Shown piece after piece: positions 55,702-64,000 of a DNA stretch of 64,000 bases. The position numbers were made by a program, and so were the translations under genes. How positions within the stretch are numbered: position 1 is the stretch's first letter; every line of letters begins with the position of its first letter. The DNA is taken from positions 682,001-746,000 of the forward strand of contig CP012821.1 in assembly GCA_001936135.1 (NCBI GenBank), written 5' to 3'. The notes beneath the pieces were generated by a model that saw only the letters and a program-made list of their open reading frames with translations, was not told the origin of the DNA and made no database searches. The stretch comes from Saccharomycopsis fibuligera x Saccharomycopsis cf. fibuligera. Taxonomy: Eukaryota > Ascomycota > Saccharomycetes > Ascoideales > Saccharomycopsidaceae.

Positions 55702-56952
55702 TTAGTACCTCTTCTTTGCTAACTCTATATCTGGGGTAGGAAACTCGTTCTTGCCCGAACTATCATAAACTGAGCTAACAACCGACTGTCTGTTGTACCG
55801 CTCCCCTTTGCTGCTTGGCACCAAGAATGGGGGCGGCTTGCCGTGGACGCCATCGTAGAGATCTCTGTTGGCAGCCCTGCTGCCGTCAGCAGCGCCCACA
55901 GCATAGGGGTCTTCGCTGCCGAGAGGAAGGGCAGCACCGTAACTCACCGGATGCAACTGCGGTGGGTATATGTCCTGCGGTGGGTACTCGTAGCTGCTGG
56001 TGGCAGTGGTGAGCACGGAATTTTTCTTTTGGTCAGTGTGTGCACCGTTACCACTGCTGTTGGCTGGACCACCATGCGCATCGAAGGGGCCGAGCGTGTC
56101 GTTTTCCCTTGGCCTCAAGTGCAAGTGGCTGACGGTGCTTTCGTTCCGGCCAGCGTCAACTATGGTTGGCAACCTCCCATTGCCGGGCCGGCTATAGTCG
56201 AAGCTGCTGATCCTCTTCTCTAGCTCGCTTCTCGGCCTGGCGTACGGCTGGTACTCGATGTCGATGGTGTAGCGATTGACGTTTGGCGACAGCTGCTGCG
56301 ACTCGCTGGCTGACCGCCTCTGGCTATGGTGGTTGCGGTCGTGGCTGTATTGTAGAGGGTACGTCTCTGCGCTGAGCATGTTGACTTTCGACGAGCTTAG
56401 CTCGGTGCCCGCAGCGACAAAGGTCTCGTTGCTGTTGCTCGAACCTGGACTTGTGTTTGGGCTGGGAGCGAACTTGCTTGGGAAGATTCCCGCGCCACTT
56501 GCCGAGCTGCCATGCTGTGGTGCCGCGTATGGATTGCCAGCGAGCTTTGCATCGCCACCAACCACTTCTCTCTGCGCTGCCAGCGCGCTGGCGCCGCTGG
56601 CGCCGCTGGCGCCACCGCCGCCGTTCAAGCTGGGGCCTAGAGGGAACATCGCCCACGCAGTGCCCTTCAACGGGTCTAGTCCCTGGGCAGCCCGCTTGCG
56701 GTTCAAAACCCTGAGCAGGATAAAGATCAACGCGAGGAAAAGCGCCACCGCCAAAACCGCAACGACGCCCACACACGCGCCCAACGAGGCCACGAGGTTT
56801 TTGTTCTTCTGCTTGAGCTTCGTGATGGCGCCGTTGAGCCTGGAAATCGCTGACACAACGCTGCTGGAGCTGACATAGGTCTCTGTGGGCAGGCTGGCGC
56901 TGCTGGTGGCGGTTGGGGACGCTGTTCGCTTGTCGAGTAACGGGAGTCTCAT
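55702..56952 (-). CDS. single-span membrane protein, GC-rich gene, function unknown
   Basis: 416 residues from ATG 56950-56952; 15 more codons are open upstream but start with GTG. A short N-terminal region (LLDKR, then Ser/Thr-rich to residue 40) and a helix ISRLNGAITKLKQKNKN lead into one long hydrophobic span at about residues 56-80 (ACVGVVAVLAVALFLALIFI), ended by NRKRAA. The tail is Gly/Ser/Ala/Pro-rich, with tandem GAS repeats encoded by GCTGGCGCC-type units. Tyr/Pro motifs (DIEYQPYARPRSELEKR, YEYPPQDIYPPQLHP) occur near residues 235-360. The plan (KR dibasic near the exterior side, one span, disordered tail) is like the 1171-residue protein upstream. GC content is far above the window average. 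I do not recognise the family. Confidence 0.65.
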   Translation of the reverse strand: MRLPLLDKRTASPTATSSASLPTETYVSSSSVVSAISRLNGAITKLKQKNKNLVASLGACVGVVAVLAVALFLALIFILLRVLNRKRAAQGLDPLKGTAWAMFPLGPSLNGGGGASGASGASALAAQREVVGGDAKLAGNPYAAPQHGSSASGAGIFPSKFAPSPNTSPGSSNSNETFVAAGTELSSSKVNMLSAETYPLQYSHDRNHHSQRRSASESQQLSPNVNRYTIDIEYQPYARPRSELEKRISSFDYSRPGNGRLPTIVDAGRNESTVSHLHLRPRENDTLGPFDAHGGPANSSGNGAHTDQKKNSVLTTATSSYEYPPQDIYPPQLHPVSYGAALPLGSEDPYAVGAADGSRAANRDLYDGVHGKPPPFLVPSSKGERYNRQSVVSSVYDSSGKNEFPTPDIELAKKRY

Positions 56953-57408
56953 ACTATGCGCATTTCTGGAGACGCTTGCAACACCATGGCAATCCACGTT
57001 CTGCTGTTCTCTGCCAGGGCGTCTTCGCCAATATATACAGCCAACGCTATACAGCCGCCGCTATACAGCTCGCCAACCGCCGCCCGCAAACCCGCTGTCC
57101 AGGACCTCCCGCCTAGCCGTATTCTCTGTCCAGTGGTGAGCTGGCTGAGAAACGAAGCCTCGTTGGAGGAAGATGCGACAGCCGCTGCAAATACGTGGAA
57201 CTACCGCCGCTGTGGTGTTCACGTGCGCAGCGCCGAAACAAAAAAAAAATTTGTTTCCCGCTGAAAAGAGAAAGAAAGCGGCAAAGATCATGATACGGCG
57301 AGGAAGATGGTGCTGGCGATGTTGATGGCAGCGTCAGGAAAGTGACACTCGAATACTCGGATAGCCATCTTCAGAAAGCAAAGCAAGGCAAAGCAAGGCA
57401 AAGCAAAG
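56953..57408. promoter_or_regulatory. shared promoter region, membrane protein gene / RPC34
   Basis: 456-bp divergent, GC-rich spacer with CACGTG near 57220. A tandem of AAGCAAGGCA units runs almost to the RPC34 start (57376-57407). No gene recognised. Confidence 0.5.
57376..57407. repeat. 10-bp tandem repeat in the RPC34 leader
   Basis: AAGCAAGGCA twice (57381-57400), flanked by partial copies on both sides and ending one base before the ATG. The leader is thus purine-rich and repeat-derived. Confidence 0.85.
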
Positions 57409-58371
57409 ATGTCTCTTTCGGATAAGGCGCAGGAGCTCCACTCCAAGATGTTGGAGAGCCCGCCAAACACATACTTCTCTCAGGGGGAGCTTGAGAAGCT
57501 TATTGGCGTCAGCACCAAGTTCCTTCTCGAGCTTGTCCAGGAGCTCATGAACTACCAGTTGCTCAAGCTCGCGACGCAAAACGGCACGTTGAAGTTCAGC
57601 GCAGTGCAAAAGTCAGAGGCCGAGAAGGTCAACCGGATGACGGAAGAAGAAAAGATGATCTACAGCCACATTGAGGCCGCGGGCAGAGACGGCATTTGGC
57701 AGAAGATCATCAAGTCTAAGACCAATCTCCACCAGCACATTTTCACCAAGTCCCTAAAAAACTTGGAGCAGAAGCGGTACGTCAAGTCCATCAAGGACGT
57801 GAAACACCCGACTAGAAAAATATACATGTTGTACAACTTGCAGCCCTCCATTGAGCTCACCGGTGGGCCGTGGTTCACGGACTCGGAGCTCGACACGGAG
57901 TTTGTGGAAAGCTTGCTCGGTATTGTGTGGAAGTATGTTGTGACCAAGTCGTACCCAAGCCCTTTTGCTACCTCTGCCGCCAGCGGCGCCGGCGACAGCG
58001 GCCACAATCCGGACGCCGTCAACAAGGTGCAGTGTTCCTACGCCGCGCAGTATGAAAACTATCCGTCGCTCTACGACATCCAGCAGTTCATCCAAAAGAC
58101 GGGTATAACCAGCGTCGAACTCTCGATCGGCGACATCAAGTCCCTCTGTGATGTGTTGATTTTCGAGGACAAAATCGAGAAAGTGCCTTTGCTGGAGGGA
58201 TACAAGGCAACATGGCAGAGTGTGCTTGAGGCCGGAGGAGGTATCCAGGAGGGCGAAAACCCAATGGCGATCAAAGAAACGCCATTCAGTGTGTTTGATT
58301 TCTTTACTCAAATTCCTCCGAGCGAAAACGACCCGGACGTGATGTTTTTGGATAGCTGGGTCAACGCTTGA
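57409..58371 (+). CDS. RPC34: RNA polymerase III subunit C34 (RPC6)
   Basis: 320 residues, normal length. Two winged-helix domains: residues 1-75 (SDKAQELHSKML, FSQGELEKLIGV, LVQELMNYQLLKL) and 80-150 (MTEEEKMIYSHIEAAGRDGI WQK, LHQHIFTKSLKNLEQKRYVK). The family block follows: KHPTRKIYMLYNLQPSIELT and GGPWFTDSELDTEFVESL. C34 with C82 and C31 forms the Pol III initiation subcomplex that contacts TFIIIB at tRNA and 5S promoters. The C-terminus lacks the cysteine cluster used by metazoan homologues for an iron-sulfur centre, and only one Cys is visible there. Codon third positions are GC-rich, unlike most genes in the window. Confidence 0.95.
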   Translation: MSLSDKAQELHSKMLESPPNTYFSQGELEKLIGVSTKFLLELVQELMNYQLLKLATQNGTLKFSAVQKSEAEKVNRMTEEEKMIYSHIEAAGRDGIWQKIIKSKTNLHQHIFTKSLKNLEQKRYVKSIKDVKHPTRKIYMLYNLQPSIELTGGPWFTDSELDTEFVESLLGIVWKYVVTKSYPSPFATSAASGAGDSGHNPDAVNKVQCSYAAQYENYPSLYDIQQFIQKTGITSVELSIGDIKSLCDVLIFEDKIEKVPLLEGYKATWQSVLEAGGGIQEGENPMAIKETPFSVFDFFTQIPPSENDPDVMFLDSWVNA

Positions 58372-59018
58372 GTAGTCTTAGAGTGTTGCGTAGTCTTGTT
58401 CCCAGTTTGCATCTTCCCGCGCATTTGTTTTCGTTCTATATTCCACGCTTCTTCACCTTTCTGTTTCTTCTTCCTCTGTTTATTTCATTTCAAGTTATGC
58501 TATTAATGATCACGATCCGTTTTTTTTTTAAAAAAAAACTCCTACTTGTAGTGTTTCAAAATTGCGTCCAGGTTGGCTCGTCACTAAAACAGTTTTGCGG
58601 GAAGAATGCTTCCCGTAGGACGACTTATATGAAGCAGACACAACGTTTGTAATCTCGGCTCTAGAAAGCAGGCAGAATAAAAAGGAATGCGTATATCTAT
58701 TATGCTCAGTATAGAAAAAAGAAAAAAAAGACCGATAATAATTGAGAATGACGTGATGAAGTGCATTTTTGGCAAGCTTGTTGAGAACTGTAAAGAAATA
58801 AAACAAAAGGGCATGGGGAATTTTAAAAGCAGTGGTAAAACTGGTACGAGAACAAAGCGAAGTTCCAAAACGGCGCCTCCCAAAAGAAGCAGGGATAGCA
58901 GCAAACATCTTTGAATAAACCAGATGAGAGACAGAAGAAGCAGGCAAAGGAAGATAAAGAAAACAGAAAGATCATTAAGAGTGGGCACATTAGCAATTCA
59001 TAGAGCGGCAAAGTAAAA
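58372..59018. other. convergent spacer RPC34 / yapsin, no gene seen
   Basis: 647 bp. A T10-A9 run at 58520-58538 lies about 150 bp past the RPC34 stop and could aid 3' end formation. Open frames on both strands are short and biased. Confidence 0.45.
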
Positions 59019-60446
59019 TTAGAGAAACAAAGCAACGAAACCAAAAAGAGCAAAAGTTGCAATAAACGACATGGGGCTAACATTGACTGATTTCACCCCG
59101 GCACTTTTCTTGTTGTCTGAGCTAGACCCAGACGATGACGGTCCAGAGGAGGAAGAAGATGATGAAGATGAGGATGAAGATCCCGAAGAAGTGGATGCAC
59201 TAGAACTTGCGGTTCTATTGGTCACAGCACCGTCTTTAATTTTGGCAAAAGATATTTGACTCCGCTCGAAATCGAAAATAGAGTAAACCTTGTCAAAGAA
59301 TGGAAGACCCAAAGTGACATACTGGCTGTAAGACTCGCTAACAGACACATATTGGTCCAACACGCAGTAACCGTCAATAAGCAAAGTAGACCATTCTTTC
59401 AAGTAGACATCCACATCAACATCGCCCAAAGTGACCGTGATTTTGGAATTATTGAGCTGCTCGCAAGAGTAAAAAACTTTCCCGTTTTGGTTGACAGTGA
59501 CGTTATCGAATTGACGAACAAATTTGCTGAATGATTCTGTGGTAAATGTAAAAGCACCGGTACCAGTATCCACCAAAGAGCGCACATTTGTTTGAAGATT
59601 GATGGAGCTCTTGTTTGCAATTTGGGCACTAAGAGAAGAGTTCACATACAAATCGCCAACTGTACCATTAGTTCGGATGATGTCCAAGGCAGCCAAGTCA
59701 CCTTCGTATTTGGAGCTGTCGCTACCGCCAAACAAAACGGAACCAACGCCTTCCGTGGAGTTCACAGCAATCGAGTAAACATACTTGCTGATGACACCAT
59801 CGTCATAAAGCTTTTTTGGGAAATTGCTGTAAGTGAAATTATTTTCTTCTCTATTAGCCACTGTTTCTTTTCCAACAGCTCCAATGCCAAACACTGGCTT
59901 GGAGATGTTGGCCACGTTAGCTACACCAAACAGAACATCACTAATTTTAGTGTTTCCAAAATAAAAGTCGTCAGTGGCAAAGGCACCATAGGCGTAGGTG
60001 GTATCGTAGTAGGCAATCATAAATTCCGTGTCATTGGCATTGTATGTTTTCGAAGACGACGGATCGTAAATGTAGTCACAGGAAAATTGCTTCTTTACCG
60101 GCAACCCAAGGGAACTCTTATTACCCACCGTCTCACCGTCGATGTACTCGCCATATATGTTCAAGTATTCGTATTCTCTTTTGCTAAGATATTGGCGTTT
60201 GGCGCTATTGGACTGGGTGTTGTTGCAATAAGGATTGGAACTGCTCATGAACCAAGCATCTGAAGAACCAGTGTCGAGCGACGTCTTGAGTTTTTGCTTG
60301 TTGCTACCGATTTCGACTTCGACATACCATGACAGGTCGCCGAAAGTCAAGGGCACTTCAAGGGTTTTGTCAGCTCTCGGAACCAATGTTGGAAGAGCAG
60401 CACCGAGCATGGGAAGCAACGAAACCAACGAAAGCCAGAACATCAT
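59019..60446 (-). CDS. GPI-anchored aspartyl protease (yapsin/SAP family)
   Basis: 475 residues. The signal peptide (MMFWLSLVSLLPMLGAALPT) is followed by a very short propeptide; the first catalytic motif LDTGSSDAW has Asp58 and the second SLVDTGTGAF has Asp293. Between them are WYVEVEIGSNKQ, a Cys pair likely forming the loop disulfide (YC... to FSCDY) and FGIGAVG. The lobe ends LGLPFFDKVYSIFDFERSQI. A Ser-rich stalk (about 420-450) and hydrophobic tail (PMSFIATFALFGFVALFL) indicate a GPI anchor, as in yapsins and Sap9/Sap10, which cleave wall and surface proteins. It has two CTG codons: codon 38 and codon 172 (DV-x-FGVAN), where Ser would be natural. Confidence 0.88.
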   Translation of the reverse strand: MMFWLSLVSLLPMLGAALPTLVPRADKTLEVPLTFGDLSWYVEVEIGSNKQKLKTSLDTGSSDAWFMSSSNPYCNNTQSNSAKRQYLSKREYEYLNIYGEYIDGETVGNKSSLGLPVKKQFSCDYIYDPSSSKTYNANDTEFMIAYYDTTYAYGAFATDDFYFGNTKISDVLFGVANVANISKPVFGIGAVGKETVANREENNFTYSNFPKKLYDDGVISKYVYSIAVNSTEGVGSVLFGGSDSSKYEGDLAALDIIRTNGTVGDLYVNSSLSAQIANKSSINLQTNVRSLVDTGTGAFTFTTESFSKFVRQFDNVTVNQNGKVFYSCEQLNNSKITVTLGDVDVDVYLKEWSTLLIDGYCVLDQYVSVSESYSQYVTLGLPFFDKVYSIFDFERSQISFAKIKDGAVTNRTASSSASTSSGSSSSSSSSSSSSGPSSSGSSSDNKKSAGVKSVNVSPMSFIATFALFGFVALFL

Positions 60447-61827
60447 ACTAACTTTTGGTTACTATCAAACTTATTTGTTTGTCTTTTTTACTGTTATTTT
60501 TAATTTTTTTTTTTCTTTGAAGGTTTTTCTTTTGTTTTGATTCGAAAGTTTAACCTTTCAAAATGTCGTGTAAAGCCTCAATTGCCAAACGAGATTGGCC
60601 TCCGATATCAATATGCGTTCTGGAGATTAGGTGTGGACAGAAGAAAAGCACCCTTCAATTTCTTTACAGGGCATCTTTCCTTTTTAAAACAGAAACTAAA
60701 AATTAACCAAAAAAAAAAGGATCCCAGCTGTCGTATTACAGCGCATCTGACCAAATTTGGGATCTTTCTATGCCGTCGCTGTGTCTCGTTGTGCTACTAC
60801 TATTAACAGTCTTAATTCCAGCCAATCACCAATTGCGGGACACAATTGGCAGTTGCCCGGTTAATTAAAACGATCTAAAACGCTCTTGTTTTTGTTCTCT
60901 ACATTAGTTTGCATAACAGCACTGTGAACCGCAGTACTTCACATACATTTGACACGCTATCAGGTTAGATACAGGCTTCAACATATACATACATAATAGT
61001 ACAGCACTGTACGGCTTAGTGCGACTGTACAAGCTCTTACTCCGAATTCGGCAAAAAACTGGCACTATTTGTGCTCTCCAATTTCAGGAGCGTTAGAGCA
61101 AGACTCTTCTTGTACTGTGATGTGTGGCTATTCGTGCGTTCTAAAAGTTCCTGCTGGTTCTGGTTATCGCAGACTTGTTTAACCCGTATGGTTTTTGAAG
61201 GCATTCTGTTGATGCCCTCAAGATGCACGTTAATGCGCGTGCTGGACTACATAAAATTGGGGCCCATTACTTTTTTCAGCAATGCATTCAACTTTTTTGG
61301 GAATATAACATGCATACCCTTTATGCCTTGAATGCGCATGTCATCTTTTTTTCCAAGCATCGGAGTATGCATGCTGGAAGAAAAAAAAAAATATTCTTAA
61401 AAAAATACATTTATGTTTGCCCCACACTGCCATCTGGCACGCCAACCAGCTAGGAGAGTGGAATACTATTACCGGTATCTCGATACCGCTAAATGCTAGT
61501 ACAAAACGTCGTGTATGTATCCATTTGAATTGTGCTGAAAAGCTTCATTAACTGAAGTGATTGCACACAAAAGTGCGTCTGATATCTTGAAAAAGACAGT
61601 GCACTGTTTCTCTGCCAAACGCAAATAGTGCACATAGTAATAGTGGTGCCTTTAGCACTTTTGTGGTCTCCACACCACACCGCACCACACCACACCAGCG
61701 GTAGATACAAAAGTTTACGAGACAAAAGCCGAATCCGAAAACAAAGGCGAATGGATGACATCAAGAAGGGCCAGTGTGAATAAGGACGTCACTACACTTC
61801 ATTGTATCCTCTCACCAACTGCCAAAT
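60447..61827. promoter_or_regulatory. divergent spacer yapsin / BET4, no gene seen
   Basis: 1.38 kb, AT-rich. It contains a CCACA-rich simple repeat at 61671-61696. A few frames of 60-90 codons lack features. No TATA box stands out near either start. Confidence 0.45.
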
Positions 61828-63101
61828 ATGGTATGTTTCCCTTGGATGCTAAGTTAATGTTTGGTGTCAAAGTTGGTATTACTATTGGGCCATCTGAGTG
61901 TACGTTTTACTAACACTTTCTTTTTTAGCACGGAGTCAAGAGGCAAAAGTACGATGCAGATCTACGAAAGCGTAAACTTCAAAAAGATGCTTCCAAAATT
62001 GTACACTACCGATCATTAACACAATCAGTCTTCGAAAAGGTATGTGCTAGCAGCTATCTGGTTTTGCTTCAAGCACGGCGCTCATACTAACAATTCTCAG
62101 CGCGACAGTAACGACTACAGTACCGCCGCTTTTAAGTTGACGAGCTCTATTTTGGACTTAAATCCTGAGTTTTATACCATTTGGAACTACAGAAGAGAAA
62201 TACTCGTCAATGGGATTCTCAAGGACAAGTGAGTGTTTTGCTACTTTTACGGAAATATACTTTCTACGTCAGTCGGGCCCTTTACTAACTTATTAGAACG
62301 CCGAAAGAAGCGTCATTGATCTATGAAGATGAGCTAAACTATACGATGGCACAAATGAGAAAAGTACCTAAATGTTATTGGGTCTGGAACCATAGAGTAT
62401 GGTGTCTCAACCATAACCCATTAGTTAACTGGAACAAAGAGCTTGCTATAGTATCCAAAATACTTGATATGGACGCTAGAAATTTTCATGGTTGGAGCTA
62501 CAGAAGGTTCATCATAAGTTCCATTGAAGAACAAAAAAGTCAATCGCAGTCCGCTTCCGAGTTTCAGTACACTACTAAGCTCATTAATAAGAATTTCTCC
62601 AACTATTCGGCTTTGCATAATCGAAGCCAACTTATTATTAAAATGTTTGCTGACCCATCCACCAAAGAGCAGTCGCCTGAACTTGCAGAGCTCTTTTCAT
62701 CAAAGCTCCACTTCTTGAAAAAGGAGCTTGACTATTTTAAGAATGCGATCTATACAGATCCAGATGACCAGTCGGTGTGGCTATATTTGAACTGGTTACT
62801 TACTTCTGATTTTTTTCTTAGCGAAATTTCCAAAGAAGAAGCAGTCACATTATTAACAGCGCAAGCTGAAGAAATCAATGAGTTGAATGAAGCAGAAAAA
62901 GAAGACAACAATGGTGTCGACAACAAGTGGTGCTTGAAGATCAAGTCGCAAATTCAGTTAGTGTTGTACAAAAAGTACACAAAGGATGAAAAGATAAAAA
63001 CTAGCGTACTTGAGTCCATTGAACTACTAAAAAAAGCTGATCCGAAACGTCTAAATATGTATCTTGACATTGCTGCGGACTTGGACAAATTACTAGAATG
63101 A
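61828..63101 (+). CDS. BET4: Rab geranylgeranyltransferase alpha subunit Bet4, four exons
   Basis: Exons 61828-61830, 61929-62039, 62101-62228 and 62297-63101 join to 1047 nt, 348 residues. The first exon is only the ATG codon. The spliced N-terminus MHGVKRQKYDADLRKRK matches Bet4, which starts MHG.KR in other yeasts. Prenyltransferase alpha repeats follow: FYTIWNYRREIL, CYWVWNHRVWCL, NFHGWSYRRFII, NYSALHNRSQLI (Trp lost) and QSVWLYLNWLL. Bet4 with Bet2 attaches geranylgeranyl groups to Rab GTPases presented by Mrs6 in the cytosol, essential for secretion. All three introns have TACTAAC branch points. Frame is kept: junction 3 splits a Lys codon (AA/A). No CTG codon occurs. S. cerevisiae BET4, as I recall, also has an intron. 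Confidence 0.96.
61831..61928 (+). other. BET4 intron 1 (98 nt)
   Basis: GTATGT directly after the ATG, branch point TACTAAC at 61908-61914, then a T-rich run and TTTAG at 61924-61928. Confidence 0.95.
62040..62100 (+). other. BET4 intron 2 (61 nt)
   Basis: GTATGT after codon AAG, TACTAAC at 62085-62091, 3' end TCTCAG only 9 nt after the branch point. Confidence 0.95.
62229..62296 (+). other. BET4 intron 3 (68 nt)
   Basis: GTGAGT donor (non-standard for yeast), TACTAAC at 62283-62289, 3' end TTATTAG just 7 nt later. Without splicing, TGA at 62230-62232 ends the frame. Confidence 0.92.
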
Positions 63102-63203
63102 CTATTTATGTATATCTATATTAATGCTAACGCAATGCAGTTTCACTAGAAATAATACACAAAACAAAACGAAAAAAGATTTTATTAAAATGAAAAAATG
63201 TAC

Positions 63204-64000
63204 TCAGTAAACAAATTCATCTTCCTTCAAAACACAATTTTTCTCCTTAAGCCCAGTCAAGTACTCGCCCCAAGAATCATCACCGTTCTTTAAACACTCA
63301 TAATCACCCACTAATATCAAACCATACCGGGCTCTAGTTAATGCCACATTTAATCTTCTTTGATCTCTAACAAACCCGATGTTGTTCTCGTTATTTGATC
63401 GAACGGTAGAGAAAATAATAAAATCCTTTTCACGACCTTGGAAAGCATCAATGGAAGCAACCAACAATCCAGAAATTTTGTTAATCTTGACCGTCTTGTT
63501 ATCGGTGAAAATGTCATCTCTATCAACTTCAACTTGAATTTGTTCTTGTGATGGGTTAATTTGCGCATCGCCGGCGATCCAGTCAGATAGCACATCACGT
63601 TGAGCTCTATATGGAGTAATGATACCAATGTTTTCTCTTTCTATACCTTTTTCAAAAACTAATGTCTTCAACACTTTTATAACCCGAACCACCTCACCCA
63701 AGTTTTGGTAAGAGTATCCGGCCGATTTTTGGTATCTTTGAATACCTTTTTTGAAATGATTGGAGACTGTGCTTTCTGGATCTTTTTTATTAGTATCCCA
63801 AAACAATAATGGCTTACTGACCAACGGATGTGTTCTATCTTGTTCCGAAACGCCATCAACAAGTAAGTTATTATAAAATCTTTTTCTAGGAAATTCAGAA
63901 ATGGCAGGATGCATTCTGTACTGAGTGTCCAACATGTGTGGCTCTTTAAAAGTACCGTTGACAATAATTCTTTCGAAAAGCGAAAGCTCCAAGTTGCTGA
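63204..64000 (-). CDS. UPF1-like superfamily 1 helicase, C-terminal part (ECM32/MTT1-like), cut by the window edge
   Basis: The open frame enters at the right edge and ends at 63204; about 265 residues are visible. Helicase motifs in order: MLDTQYRMHPAISEFP (motif IV), IGIITPYRAQRDVL (near motif V), VASIDAFQGREKDFIIFSTV RSN (motif V) and RRLNVALTRARYGLILVGD (motif VI, arginine finger). These place it in the Upf1/Sen1/Ecm32 group, which uses ATP to move 5' to 3' on RNA or DNA. The block LVDGVSEQDRTHP and the short tail after motif VI fit Ecm32, involved in translation termination, better than Sen1 or Upf1, but this is from memory. BET4 ends 102 bp away, convergent. Confidence 0.88.
   Translation of the reverse strand, partial: SNLELSLFERIIVNGTFKEPHMLDTQYRMHPAISEFPRKRFYNNLLVDGVSEQDRTHPLVSKPLLFWDTNKKDPESTVSNHFKKGIQRYQKSAGYSYQNLGEVVRVIKVLKTLVFEKGIERENIGIITPYRAQRDVLSDWIAGDAQINPSQEQIQVEVDRDDIFTDNKTVKINKISGLLVASIDAFQGREKDFIIFSTVRSNNENNIGFVRDQRRLNVALTRARYGLILVGDYECLKNGDDSWGEYLTGLKEKNCVLKEDEFVY

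Noticed and set aside
1-64000. CRISPR arrays, bacterial operons, rRNA genes, telomere repeats
   Set aside because: No spaced repeats, no ribosome binding sites, no rRNA-like sequence and no telomeric satellite were seen; the DNA is yeast nuclear.

Overview
This window is nuclear DNA from a budding yeast, very probably a CTG-Ser1 (Serinales) species of the Candida/Lodderomyces group. The evidence is the gene content (RCL1, TAF4, NRM1/WHI5-type repressor, INP1, G1 cyclin, ARG2, PSF2, POP4, RPC34, a yapsin, BET4), the GTATGT/TACTAAC introns, and the near absence of CTG codons: none in the 545-codon cyclin and none in spliced BET4. A CTG in RCL1 also falls where I recall S. cerevisiae having Ser. 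Long Asn/Ser/Gln tracts and long spacers remind me of Lodderomyces elongisporus, but the species is an inference. If CTG is Ser, every CTG in these genes should be read as Ser.

Layout. 0-8 kb: the end of an unidentified gene, RCL1 (rRNA processing), TAF4 (TFIID), a mitochondrial J-protein with a polyglutamine tail, and an NRM1/WHI5-like G1/S repressor. 8-35.6 kb is a gene desert. Only four further genes (a TIP1-family wall protein, an INP1 homologue, an unrecognised 434-residue protein and a G1 cyclin) sit among spacers of 5.3, 3.2, 5.2 and 6.9 kb. The spacers contain short tandem duplications, T43 and T33 runs, a GC-rich island before the cyclin, and intron-like signals without an obvious gene. 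No tRNA, rRNA, LTR or CRISPR array could be recognised there.

35.6-42 kb carries secreted or unusual proteins: a GPI-type Ser/Thr-rich protein, a 116-residue secreted protein, a PhoD-like phosphatase, and an acidic secreted protein with an eight-cysteine CFEM-like pattern. 42-64 kb is compact housekeeping DNA: ARG2 (arginine synthesis), two single-span membrane proteins with long cytoplasmic tails, divergent PSF2 (replication) and POP4 (RNase P/MRP), an NTR2-like spliceosome factor, RPC34 (Pol III), a GPI-anchored yapsin, BET4 (Rab prenylation; three introns, first exon only ATG), and the 3' part of a UPF1-like helicase that runs off the right edge.

Functionally the genes are mostly independent, as is usual in yeast. 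Loose themes are G1/S control (NRM1-like repressor and G1 cyclin, both with very long upstream regions), RNA machinery (RCL1, POP4, RPC34, NTR2-like, helicase) and the cell surface (TIP1-like, GPI protein, CFEM-like, yapsin). Starts were moved to the first ATG wherever the longest open frame began at a non-ATG codon.
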